The translations under genes were made by a program, and so were the position numbers. Shown here piece after piece: positions 30,298-38,153 of a stretch of 38,179 bases of DNA. Under the pieces are notes generated by a model. The model did no database searches, was not told where the DNA came from, and saw only the letters and a program-made list of their open reading frames with translations. Every line of letters begins with the position of its first letter. Position 1 is the stretch's first letter. The stretch lies in the NCBI GenBank assembly GCA_035628505.1, contig DASPJR010000233.1, forward strand, positions 1-38,179. Reading direction: 5' to 3'. Source of the DNA: DASPJR01 sp035628505. Lineage in GTDB: Bacteria > Planctomycetota > SZUA-567 > H5-PLA8.

Positions 30298-30311
30298 CAG
30301 AGAGGTCAGGT

Positions 30312-31019
30312 TTAGACGGCCACCAGCTCGATCGAGAGCGAGCCGACCAGGCCGGTCAGCGTGCCGCCGAAGTTCAGGCCGATCTTGTCGCCGGCGGCCA
30401 GGTTCAAGTCGGCGACCGTCGCAGAGAGCGTGGCCTGCTGCGCGACGTTGATCGTCGTTTCCAGGCCGATATCGGCCGTGGTCAGTTCCTTGACGGTCGC
30501 GCCGGCCGCGTCGCCAGGCGCAGCCGTGCCGGCCGCGGTGACCTTGCGCGGGCGCACCACAGCGCCGGAACCGCCGATGACAGAATGAATTTCGCGGATC
30601 GACACGACCTTGTAGGCGCGGTCGGCCACGAAGATCCATTTGTCCACGGACGCGGCGAGCAATTCGCTGGTGATGACGACACGTTCGCCGGCACCGGGAC
30701 GCGGCAGCAGCGCGGCGTCACCGACAACCGCGGCGCTCGCGGCGATGCCCGTGGCAACCGCGACGGCCGGCGTGCCGTTGGGAATGTTGGTGAACGCGTC
30801 GGTGCCGTCGAAGTACAGACGATCGCCGACCGCCCAGGTCTGCGACGCGACCTTCTTTGCTTCCCTGATGTTGCCTGCAACCAGGAAGGGCACAACGTCA
30901 CCATTGACGCCACCCTTCATGTACATACCGACGATGTCACCACGCTTGGCGAGCGTGTTCACCGTCACCGTGCCGCTGAGGGTCACATCAATCGTGCCCT
31001 CGAAATTGCTCTTATACAT
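30312..31019 (-). CDS. Capsid cement/decoration protein (DUF2190-type)
   Basis: This 235-aa protein has an N-terminal half with GDIVGMYMKGGVNGDVVPFLVAG and WAVGDRLYFDGTDAFT, then AVATGIAAS. This is the pattern of the DUF2190 capsid cement proteins, which coat the outside of the head. The C-terminal half (KWIFVADRAYKVVSIREIHSVIG and after) is a second beta domain also seen in phage head proteins. It lies directly after the major capsid gene, with GGAGG upstream of the ATG. Confidence 0.75.
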   Translation of the reverse strand: MYKSNFEGTIDVTLSGTVTVNTLAKRGDIVGMYMKGGVNGDVVPFLVAGNIREAKKVASQTWAVGDRLYFDGTDAFTNIPNGTPAVAVATGIAASAAVVGDAALLPRPGAGERVVITSELLAASVDKWIFVADRAYKVVSIREIHSVIGGSGAVVRPRKVTAAGTAAPGDAAGATVKELTTADIGLETTINVAQQATLSATVADLNLAAGDKIGLNFGGTLTGLVGSLSIELVAV

Positions 31020-31084
31020 GGCGTTCGCGCCTCCAAATCTGTTGTCCTGCCGGCGCGAAGCGCGCTCGGCTTTATCCTCTGATG

Positions 31085-31119
31085 CCTTGGCCCCGCCGGA
31101 CTGCTAGGCGAGGCCAAGG
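31085..31119. other. Intergenic hairpin between capsid and cement genes
   Basis: Stem CCTTGGCC/GGCCAAGG (31085-31092 with 31112-31119), continued after one mismatch by CGCC/GGCG, with a 9-nt loop. No U-tract follows on the minus strand. It may stabilise or process the capsid mRNA. Confidence 0.5.
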
Positions 31120-31141
31120 ACACTTGATTGTCAGGCAGCGC

Positions 31142-32596
31142 TTAGCTGTTCGTGCCGCGCCACATCGCCTGAACCTTGCTGTCCACCGTGGGGATCACGA
31201 CCTTGAACGGGAACATGATCTTCCACTTGCGAGCAGCCACCGCGCCAGGATCGTACTCTTCTACGATCGGCGCATTGACGCCCTGCAGCGTGGCAACCAC
31301 GACCGGTTCAAACATCTTCGAAGCGGCGATGTACCACTTCGACTGAGTCGGAGTCCCTGCCGTGGTCAGGAACGGCGTGATGATCGGGATGATGTCGGTG
31401 TTGACCTTCGCAGCTTCCGGCGCGATGTACGGCGCAATCTGACTGATTTCGAGCGCCTTCTTACGCAGACCGGAAGGAACGACCAGATACCGCGGCGTCA
31501 TGCCGAGCTTCTGACCGGCGGGACCCGTGATTTCGGACAGGCTCGCGCGGTTGGCCGACAGCGTGTCGTCGGTAAGATCGCCCACCGTTGTGCGACTGGT
31601 CCAGGTCGCACCTTCGAGGTCGGTATAAACCTTCACGTCGACGGTGCGCTTGGCGATAAAGCCGGCCATCCGTAGCCAGCGCATGAATTCACCCAGATCG
31701 TCATTCTGCATCGACTGCAGCGTCAGACTGATCGTGGCGCCCCACAAGCCGAGCGTGGCGTTATAGCCGCCTTCGCCTTTCGCTAGTTCCGGGAAGGCGA
31801 CGTTTTCCGCCGTCTCCACCAGGTTGCCGGCATCCAGCGCAGCGCCGGTGAATTGTTTGAAGTCCATCACCTGCCGATCCGCGCACCACAGCGGATAGGT
31901 GATCGCTTCTTCGCTGGCCTGGAAGCCGTTGTAGACGACTTTATCCATCACGTTCGCCAGCAGGAAGCTGGTGAACATGCCGCTGGTCACGTTCGCGGCA
32001 TCGCGGCGTCCCGACACGCGCTGATAGCGCGACACGCGCTGGCCGTTGCCCATGAGCAGTTCGGCGATTTCACGGCGGCTGATCTGAAGAATGTTCGGTT
32101 CGCCGCGCGCCGCCAGCCAGCGCCGACCGATGTCGAGCACGCTGCCGCCGCGCATGCCCAGATTCTTGTCGGACTTAACGCCGAGAAGTTCACCCAGTGC
32201 GTCTTCAGCCGCCTCGTCGGCTTTGTCGGCCGCATCGCGCGTGATTACGACGGCGACAGAACCGGACGGCTGCTGGTTCGTGGCTTTCGCCTTGCGTTCC
32301 AGCATCAGCGTGACGCACTGTTCGCGCGTCTTGCCGTCCGCATCTTCCTTCTTCCATTCGACGCCGTGCGACTTGGCGAGTGTCTCCATGTCGTCACGGT
32401 GTTTGATCGCGGCCAGTTCGCGCTCGGCTTTTTCGCGCTTTTCGCGTTCGGCCTTGATCTCGTCAGCGCCGGTTGTGGCGAGCGATGCGCGCACGCGCAC
32501 TTCGGCATCGAACTCCGCGCGCAGACGCGTACGCGCAGCGTCGGTCAAGTCTTCAGACTTGAGGCCCCTTGCCGCGAGCCATTTCTCGAATTCCAT
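31142..32596 (-). CDS. Internal start: scaffold-major capsid product
   Basis: This 484-aa product would start within the fusion gene, in the same frame. The ATG at 32596 is preceded by GGAGGAG (32609-32603) with a 6-nt spacer, the best ribosome-binding site in the late operon. The arrangement recalls lambda C/Nu3, where a scaffold is made from an internal start in the protease gene. Here it would supply many capsid subunits per protease. Confidence 0.5.
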   Translation of the reverse strand: MEFEKWLAARGLKSEDLTDAARTRLRAEFDAEVRVRASLATTGADEIKAEREKREKAERELAAIKHRDDMETLAKSHGVEWKKEDADGKTREQCVTLMLERKAKATNQQPSGSVAVVITRDAADKADEAAEDALGELLGVKSDKNLGMRGGSVLDIGRRWLAARGEPNILQISRREIAELLMGNGQRVSRYQRVSGRRDAANVTSGMFTSFLLANVMDKVVYNGFQASEEAITYPLWCADRQVMDFKQFTGAALDAGNLVETAENVAFPELAKGEGGYNATLGLWGATISLTLQSMQNDDLGEFMRWLRMAGFIAKRTVDVKVYTDLEGATWTSRTTVGDLTDDTLSANRASLSEITGPAGQKLGMTPRYLVVPSGLRKKALEISQIAPYIAPEAAKVNTDIIPIITPFLTTAGTPTQSKWYIAASKMFEPVVVATLQGVNAPIVEEYDPGAVAARKWKIMFPFKVVIPTVDSKVQAMWRGTNS

Positions 32597-33169
32597 GTCT
32601 GACTCCTCCAGGTTGGCCTTGGCAAAGGCCTGCTTCGCCCAGTCAGGCACCGAACGGACCACAGTGGCCGTTACGTCCGCCTGAGTTGGGGTGATGCTGA
32701 TTTCGCGGAGCGTCCAACGGTTGACCACAACCGTGCGCTTGCCGCTGTCGTCTTCGGAAAAAGTGCAGTGTTCGCGGCTGTACTCGTAACCGATGGAGAC
32801 GCCACGTAGGTATTTTTTGTGAATCGCTTCGAGCAACTTCAAGCCGTTCGTACCGCGGACGTCAGGATCAATTTCAAGCTCGGCAACGAGCTTTCCGCCT
32901 TCAAGCCGCGTCGAGAGAATGCCGCCGATGACCTGGTTGCGGTCATGATTGAAGAGCACCGACACCGCCGGCGTAGCGTCAATGCTGTTCTGATCGTGCT
33001 TTAGTTGCTCGCGGTAATAACCCATATCACACATGTCATCGCTCGACGCGATGACATGGATGCGGTTGCTAGGCTTGTCCCCTTCGGCGCGCACAATCTG
33101 CAGCGCCATCTGACGATAAATGAGACCATTGGATGGATTATCGCGCTGGCGACGAATGATTTTATCCAT
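31142..33169 (-). CDS. Prohead protease-scaffold-major capsid fusion
   Basis: This 675-aa fusion polyprotein has residues 1-180 as an HK97-type (S78) prohead protease, with catalytic His75 in VLFNHD and Ser125 in GVSIGY. Residues about 192-345 are the helical delta/scaffold part (AEREKREKAERELAAI). About 350-675 is an HK97-fold major capsid protein (GGSVLDIGRRWLAARG, PLWCADRQVMDFKQF, GKLNITAN-free tail with MFEPVVVATLQGV). The protease should cut away itself and the scaffold as the head matures. An in-frame ATG at 32596 (Met192) with GGAGGAG 6 nt upstream would yield a separate scaffold-capsid product, so both forms may be made. The start overlaps the portal stop (TAATG). Confidence 0.9.
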   Translation of the reverse strand: MDKIIRRQRDNPSNGLIYRQMALQIVRAEGDKPSNRIHVIASSDDMCDMGYYREQLKHDQNSIDATPAVSVLFNHDRNQVIGGILSTRLEGGKLVAELEIDPDVRGTNGLKLLEAIHKKYLRGVSIGYEYSREHCTFSEDDSGKRTVVVNRWTLREISITPTQADVTATVVRSVPDWAKQAFAKANLEESDMEFEKWLAARGLKSEDLTDAARTRLRAEFDAEVRVRASLATTGADEIKAEREKREKAERELAAIKHRDDMETLAKSHGVEWKKEDADGKTREQCVTLMLERKAKATNQQPSGSVAVVITRDAADKADEAAEDALGELLGVKSDKNLGMRGGSVLDIGRRWLAARGEPNILQISRREIAELLMGNGQRVSRYQRVSGRRDAANVTSGMFTSFLLANVMDKVVYNGFQASEEAITYPLWCADRQVMDFKQFTGAALDAGNLVETAENVAFPELAKGEGGYNATLGLWGATISLTLQSMQNDDLGEFMRWLRMAGFIAKRTVDVKVYTDLEGATWTSRTTVGDLTDDTLSANRASLSEITGPAGQKLGMTPRYLVVPSGLRKKALEISQIAPYIAPEAAKVNTDIIPIITPFLTTAGTPTQSKWYIAASKMFEPVVVATLQGVNAPIVEEYDPGAVAARKWKIMFPFKVVIPTVDSKVQAMWRGTNS

Positions 33170-34671
33170 TACGCAGCCTCCTCTTTTTGTTTGGAGTCAG
33201 CGTCGATGTCGTCGGCATCTTCGTTTGCTTCATCGTGCTCAGGCGCCGCGGACTTCTGTGGATGCGGCAAAGGCAAGCCATGCTGCGCGAGCAGCGCATT
33301 TTCAATCGCACGCTGCTTGAACACGGCGCGCCAGTTCTTACCGCGCGCGCTCAGCTCGATGTCGTAGGTGCTGAGATTGTTCGCGATCGCGTTGACGCTA
33401 GCCTGAACGTCCTTCACCGGATCGACGTATTCAGGCTGATCCGGCCGCAGGAAGCAATTATTCAGTTTGGCTTTCTCTGCGGCGCTGTCCGGCATCGCGT
33501 AACCGGCGTCGAGCATTAGCCACGGTACGGCGGATTCATAGGGCCGCGCCGCGGCGCCGACGCCGATTGTCTCTTTGAGCGCAGCCAACGTGCGCTTGGT
33601 GAAGAGCTGATCCAGGCGCATCGATGAGTAATTCGCGCGTGACGGATCGCGGTCGAGCGAGAATTGCGAAATGCGGCATGCCGCGGCGATGTCGCCGCGA
33701 ATCGTCGCACGGAACGGTGCGATCTGCTGCGACGGCCGTTTGTTTTCGATTGTCTGAACGCTTTCACCTGGATACAGGCGCACCGTCGCGCCCGCGGGGA
33801 TGTCAGTGATCGGCTGCGCCGCTTCATCCTGATCCGTGCCGGCGCCTTCACTGCTCTGCGTGGTAATCGCAACCGCCGGCGCCGCCGTCGCGTTCGCCGC
33901 CTTTAGTTCGGTTTCGATCAGCCGCGCATCCTGCAGAATGCGTTCAACCACAGGCGCCAGAATCGGCTCACCGATGACCTGCTGCGGCCGGCGGCGTTCG
34001 AAAATGTGAATGATCTGTTCGGCTGGTACGACTTCACCCTGACCGGTCAGCATCGTTTCAGGATTGCGCAGGTGATAGAAGGCAGGCCGGCAAATCTTGT
34101 CTATCACGACGCCGCGGATGAAGCGATAACCATCCGGAATCGGCGCAACCGGATATTCAGCCAGCCATTCCGCTTCCAATGGCAGCAGCGCGACCGGTAG
34201 CCAGCCTTTTTGTACGCGCTCCGGCAGGATCACGACGCGCGCCAGGGCATTGCCGCTGGTCGCGAGCTCGCGCGGAATCAGCGCCTGCCACAGCCACAGC
34301 GACGAACCATCCACCATCGCATGCTCGGCCCAGCGCTCAAAGCCATCATAAAGTTTCGCGTCACGGGCATCATCACCGGTATTCGGCAAAATACCGATGC
34401 CTGACCCGACGCACTCCGCGGAAAGCGCTTCGGAAACCGCGCGCCCCCATGGTGTGGACCGTTCCAGATGTCGGCATTGCGCGGAAAGCCCGGTGAAACT
34501 GCCCGGCGTGACCTGATTGACCGTGCCGCCACGCGGACGCCAGCCGTTGAAGACTTCCTTTCGGCTCGGATCAAGCGACGGATAGAAACTGTTCCAAAAA
34601 TAAGTCGCTAGCGACGAGGCGATGCTCGAAAGTGCGGAAGCTGTGCGGGTCACGATGCTGGGAGCACGCAT
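33169..34671 (-). CDS. Portal protein, lambda family
   Basis: This 500-aa protein forms the dodecameric ring through which DNA enters the head. Family signs: RHLERSTPWGRAVSEALSAECVGSGI near residues 67-92 (lambda gpB-like 'R-x-x-x-N/S-P-x-x-x-A-V-x-x-x-x-x-x-V-G-x-G'), the central SGNALARVVILPE, VVPAEQIIHIFERRRPQQVIGEP, and the usual acidic/charged tail. Length is normal. It sits between the joining gene and the protease-capsid fusion, coupled to both by single-base overlaps. Confidence 0.88.
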   Translation of the reverse strand: MRAPSIVTRTASALSSIASSLATYFWNSFYPSLDPSRKEVFNGWRPRGGTVNQVTPGSFTGLSAQCRHLERSTPWGRAVSEALSAECVGSGIGILPNTGDDARDAKLYDGFERWAEHAMVDGSSLWLWQALIPRELATSGNALARVVILPERVQKGWLPVALLPLEAEWLAEYPVAPIPDGYRFIRGVVIDKICRPAFYHLRNPETMLTGQGEVVPAEQIIHIFERRRPQQVIGEPILAPVVERILQDARLIETELKAANATAAPAVAITTQSSEGAGTDQDEAAQPITDIPAGATVRLYPGESVQTIENKRPSQQIAPFRATIRGDIAAACRISQFSLDRDPSRANYSSMRLDQLFTKRTLAALKETIGVGAAARPYESAVPWLMLDAGYAMPDSAAEKAKLNNCFLRPDQPEYVDPVKDVQASVNAIANNLSTYDIELSARGKNWRAVFKQRAIENALLAQHGLPLPHPQKSAAPEHDEANEDADDIDADSKQKEEAA

Positions 34672-34955
34672 TAGTAGCGCCCCCTGCCACCGACCACAGT
34701 GCGCGAGAACATCGGCGATCGCAGCGTGGAATTATTTTGAAGAAATTCGTTCAGTCGCTCGAATTCTGCTCGCAGCATCTCGTAATCGAGCTTCTGCGAC
34801 CGGCCGGCAACTTCATACGAGACAGGACGCTTGACCAGCAGCCAGTCGATCGCTTCCTTGCGAAGCGCCGCGGCCGACGCGCTACCGTACCAGTTGCTGT
34901 TCGCAAGATACTGGTCGATAACCGTCGACAGAGAGCTGCTGTCGGTGAGTGCCAT
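34671..34955 (-). CDS. Head-tail joining/gpW-like small protein
   Basis: In this 94-aa protein, SLSTVIDQYLANSNWYGSASA, then KEAIDWLLVKRP and LDYEMLRAEFERLNEFL, form a helix-hairpin-helix layout like the small gpW-type proteins that often precede a portal gene. The start ATG lacks a clear ribosome site; the large hairpin at 34999-35041 lies 44 nt upstream. The stop overlaps the portal start. Confidence 0.6.
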   Translation of the reverse strand: MALTDSSSLSTVIDQYLANSNWYGSASAAALRKEAIDWLLVKRPVSYEVAGRSQKLDYEMLRAEFERLNEFLQNNSTLRSPMFSRTVVGGRGRY

Positions 34956-34998
34956 GCGCGCATAAAAGCATGGCTTTCGGTTTTGGGAAGACTGTTGG

Positions 34999-35041
34999 TT
35001 CCATTAGTGGAATCTACTTTTTGTAGATTCCACTAATGGAA
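34999..35041. repeat. Perfect 19-bp inverted repeat with 5-nt loop
   Basis: Arms TTCCATTAGTGGAATCTAC (34999-35017) and its exact complement (35023-35041) surround TTTTT. Each arm itself contains a smaller palindrome, TTCCA-nnnn-TGGAA. The element is AT-rich relative to its surroundings and lies between the zinc-ribbon and joining genes. No U-tract follows on the minus strand, so it is not a standard terminator for the late operon. Confidence 0.9.
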
Positions 35042-35048
35042 GGATTTC

Positions 35049-35267
35049 TCACTTTTTTACAATCTCGTGCGTTGAAAAATTGCGGCCACAACCGCAGCAG
35101 CGCCGGTAACGCGTGTCGCCCGCAGTGCGTTCTACAGTGGATTCGCGCTTACCGCAGTATGGGCATGGCGGTTTACGCGGTCCATCTAATGTTATTTGTG
35201 CTGGCGCCGCCTTCGGTGTCTCCCGGTTCGCGGTCGGTTGCGCCATCCTGTTATTCACGCCTCTCAC
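35049..35267 (-). CDS. Small zinc-ribbon protein, NrdR-like finger
   Basis: This 72-aa protein has a four-cysteine finger CPYC (about residues 35-38) and CCGC (about 57-60). The intervening STVERTAGDTRYRRC and the following GRNFSTHE resemble the zinc ribbon of NrdR and of some phage late-gene activators (Ogr/Com type). The rest is short and basic. GTG at 35267 is the longest start; an ATG at 35246 is also possible. It lies just after the large terminase gene, so a late regulator or DNA-binding accessory is plausible. Confidence 0.65.
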   Translation of the reverse strand: MRGVNNRMAQPTANRETPKAAPAQITLDGPRKPPCPYCGKRESTVERTAGDTRYRRCCGCGRNFSTHEIVKK

Positions 35268-35303
35268 TCTCCCCTACCTTTCTCCGCCCCCACATCAATT
35301 TTC

Positions 35304-35315
35304 GCAGACGTCTGC
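35304..35315. repeat. Iterated palindrome GCAGACGTCTGC, copy 6
   Basis: Exact copy in the 51-bp gap between the large terminase stop (35319) and the zinc-ribbon start, extended here to CGCAGACGTCTGCG. Confidence 0.9.
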
Positions 35316-35318
35316 GAT

Positions 35319-37373
35319 TTATTTCCAAGCTTGCCCGACGACTCCGTATTTAACTGCGCGCCGACCAGCGGCCAGGTTGTGCCGCGTGGCAAAAATGTCG
35401 GCCAGCGCGTACGCCATCCACGCCGTATCCCACCAGTGATTCGGTTTCGTGCCGTCGCGGTTCCAACCGACTTTGATCGCCTTCGCCGCTGGCGCGTCTT
35501 CGCTGATCGCTTCGACCCAGAACTCTGCCGTCTGGTGTTTACAATAAACTTTTGGCGTATCGCGGTGCAGGATGCGCGCGCCGGTGAACATTTCGCCTTT
35601 GTCATCTTTCAGCGGCGCTTCATAGGCGCGGGCGACACGCAATTTGTATTCGTCGACATTGCAGTCGTGACGACCGATGATCGGATCGACCATGAAGTTG
35701 CGGCCAAAATTCTTATCGGCGGTCGATTGCTTCCATGGCGACATGCCTTTCAAGGGCACCCATGGCCGCGCCGTCTTGCAAAAACGCCAGACAACTTCGT
35801 ACCAGGCTGCAGTTTCCGCCGTGCCGCCGACGTCTACCCCGATCAGGTTCGGCGTGATCAGCTCGCCTGAGCGCCGCGGGAAGCCTTCGGCGAATTTCAC
35901 GCGCAGTGCTTCCAACGCATTGCGAATCGCCGCTGCGACCAGCGATTCTTTCTTCTCGACGTCATCGGTCATTTTGTACTGACCGCCGGCATTGATGTTC
36001 GTTTCCTGCTGGCCCTGAGCAATCAGCGCAGATGTCTGCAACGCACTGTCCCAAGCGTCGACTTCCCAGTGCAGCGTGTACAATCCAACGTCCACGCTGG
36101 CGGTCAGGTATTTCGCCCATGCCGGCACGATGCCTAGATCTTCGCCGATGCAGCGTGTCATTAGGTAAACTTCATCGAGCTCCAGACGCTTGCGGTTGCT
36201 GTCTTCTGGCGGATCGTTTTGCAATTCGCAGGCGAACGCCAGCTCGCCTTCGGTCGCGCGCGCGTGATAGAGCGCGTGCAGCGGCAGGCGGATCGGATCG
36301 AGGACTTCGGCACCGCGGTCCATTTCTTCTTTATTGGAGACATAGAAGCGCAGCGCGGCCTGGTGCTCATGCGTCAGCCGCTCGAATTCTTTTTCGGGCA
36401 TCGCCAGCACGAGCGCGGTTGAAGCGACTGCGGACAGCTCCAATTCGCCGGGCTTTTCGATGCCGCGACAGATTTCTATGAATTTCTCCCAGAGATCCTT
36501 GCGCTCAGGGTCTTTCGCGAGTGCCTTGAAGCGCCGCCCGCGCCATTCTGGATTTTTTTTTGCGTTGGTCAGATCGTCGGAGATCGAACCGCGCGCGCGG
36601 ATCGTGCAGATGAAGAAATACGCGGCGGCCTTGTGCGCTGCGTGCAAGCGCAGTACTTCGAGTTCCAGTCGCTGCCGGATTTTCTCTGTTTCGCTTTTAC
36701 TGCGCACCGTATCGAGTGTTTCGACGTCATCGATCCAGGTGAAGTCAGGCCGCATGCCGAATTCGTTCAGTCCGACGATACTAGAATCGATGCCGCGGCC
36801 CATGATCAGCACGCCATTGGGCAGGCGCGCGCGATCGGAGGACCAGGGAAAATCCGGCGGAGCGCGCCGCGGATCGCCGCCATGCATTTCAATCAGCGCG
36901 GCCACGATCTCAGGGAAGTCTTCAGCCAGCAGCGGATTGGTCAGGATTTCATTTTTGATGCTGGTCAGGCGCTTTTCGCCGTTCGGACCCGTGCTGCCGA
37001 TGAATAGGATGAAGTCGCGATGGCGGTAAAACGCAGCCCAGATCGCGGCCAGCTCACCCAGCGTGGTCTTTCCGAACGACCGCGGCGCCGCTTCGGCTTG
37101 CTTGATCGGAACGCGTCCCGTGGCGAGCACTGCGGACTCGATGTCTTTGATGATTGCCTTATGCGCTTCGGTTTCATCAAAGAACCGATGACCGAAATAC
37201 GTTTTTAAGAATTCAAAAAGCGACCAGCGACAGCGTTCTTTACGGCTTTGATCCAGCGGCCCACGATAATTCAAGGATGAAAAGCCGATTCCATTGAACA
37301 CGCGCAACCACACATCGCGACGGTGGAGGAGGGGAAGGTTCGCGCGCGTTTTTGGGAATTCGAGCGTCGTCAT
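35319..37373 (-). CDS. Terminase large subunit, GpA family
   Basis: This 684-aa motor and nuclease packages phage DNA into the prohead. Walker A is APRSFGKTT (96-104), Walker B is FTWIDD (211-216), and a coupling motif FICTIRARGS lies near 255. In the C-terminal nuclease half, acidic residues in SVDVGLYTLHWEVDAW (about 430), LIGVDVGGTAET (about 515) and HWWDTAWMAYALAD are candidate metal ligands. The VDVG/VDVGG pattern and length fit the lambda GpA type, whose members usually cut at cos. It overlaps the small terminase gene (ATGA). Confidence 0.9.
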   Translation of the reverse strand: MTTLEFPKTRANLPLLHRRDVWLRVFNGIGFSSLNYRGPLDQSRKERCRWSLFEFLKTYFGHRFFDETEAHKAIIKDIESAVLATGRVPIKQAEAAPRSFGKTTLGELAAIWAAFYRHRDFILFIGSTGPNGEKRLTSIKNEILTNPLLAEDFPEIVAALIEMHGGDPRRAPPDFPWSSDRARLPNGVLIMGRGIDSSIVGLNEFGMRPDFTWIDDVETLDTVRSKSETEKIRQRLELEVLRLHAAHKAAAYFFICTIRARGSISDDLTNAKKNPEWRGRRFKALAKDPERKDLWEKFIEICRGIEKPGELELSAVASTALVLAMPEKEFERLTHEHQAALRFYVSNKEEMDRGAEVLDPIRLPLHALYHARATEGELAFACELQNDPPEDSNRKRLELDEVYLMTRCIGEDLGIVPAWAKYLTASVDVGLYTLHWEVDAWDSALQTSALIAQGQQETNINAGGQYKMTDDVEKKESLVAAAIRNALEALRVKFAEGFPRRSGELITPNLIGVDVGGTAETAAWYEVVWRFCKTARPWVPLKGMSPWKQSTADKNFGRNFMVDPIIGRHDCNVDEYKLRVARAYEAPLKDDKGEMFTGARILHRDTPKVYCKHQTAEFWVEAISEDAPAAKAIKVGWNRDGTKPNHWWDTAWMAYALADIFATRHNLAAGRRAVKYGVVGQAWK

Positions 37374-38068
37374 GCGTGGAACTCCAACGCCTGCACACCG
37401 CTCACGTCGGCTTCAATGCGTGCCTTCAATGCTTTGATCACACTTTCGCCAAGTACTTCGCGCAGCACGCCGCGCAACATGATCGAGGCGTCGGGATGCT
37501 TCGCGCCCAGATCGATGCCCATACGGCCACGGATGATCTTCAGTAGTTCGGCAGCGCAGCGTTCTTCGCCGGCCATGATCTCGTCGACGAACAATTCGCC
37601 CAGGCCGCGCAGCATGCGGACCACGTCGTCAGGCGGCAGGCTTTTGCCGGCCTTGAGCGCGCTGTCTTTCTTGCCGCGCAGCTCGCGCGCGACCGCCACG
37701 GCGGTCTTGATTTTGTCGTTATCGACGCCGGCGCAGAGCAGCTTCCAGGCGAGTTCGTGCGGATCAATGCTGGCAGGTTCTATGCCGCCCAGCGCGTCTT
37801 TGATTTCTTGATCGACCGCGACAGCAGGCGTCTGCGAATTCGTTTCACTTTCACCGCCTGGTGGACGGTGCAATCCGGCGGGCTTGCGACTGCCGTATCT
37901 GACCAGGTGCGCATATGCTTCGTTCGGATCGACACAGAGGACGTCGCGAATCACGCGCGAAGGAAGAGCCGGCCACTTACCGCCCTTAATGCGTAGCTCG
38001 AGCGTGCGTTTTTTAACGCCGATCAGCGCGGCAACTTCATTCAGCGGTTTGTAATCTTCGTTCGCCAC
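37370..38068 (-). CDS. Terminase small subunit, Nu1-like
   Basis: This 232-aa protein has an N-terminal winged-helix/HTH (LNEVAALIGVKKRTLELRIKG, about residues 8-28) that would bind packaging sites on phage DNA. A Pro/Gly-rich linker follows, then a helical oligomerisation region (about 95-200). Immediately upstream of the large terminase and overlapping it, this is the expected place. It starts with GTG preceded by AGGT. The third single-mismatch palindrome (37824-37835) lies in the linker. Confidence 0.78.
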   Translation of the reverse strand: MANEDYKPLNEVAALIGVKKRTLELRIKGGKWPALPSRVIRDVLCVDPNEAYAHLVRYGSRKPAGLHRPPGGESETNSQTPAVAVDQEIKDALGGIEPASIDPHELAWKLLCAGVDNDKIKTAVAVARELRGKKDSALKAGKSLPPDDVVRMLRGLGELFVDEIMAGEERCAAELLKIIRGRMGIDLGAKHPDASIMLRGVLREVLGESVIKALKARIEADVSGVQALEFHA

Positions 38069-38110
38069 GTTTTACCTATGACACGCAACCTAAAGTTTTT
38101 AGCCAGCTAT

Positions 38111-38124
38111 TCATTCGCGAATGA
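38111..38124. promoter_or_regulatory. 14-bp palindrome upstream of terminase
   Basis: TCATTCGCGAATGA, a perfect palindrome 43 bp before the small terminase start on the minus strand. It may be an operator for late transcription or part of a cos/terminase-binding region. No gene is seen in 38069-38179. Confidence 0.5.
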
Positions 38125-38153
38125 GACTGCGTTTTTGAGCGCGCAGGGTCTGC

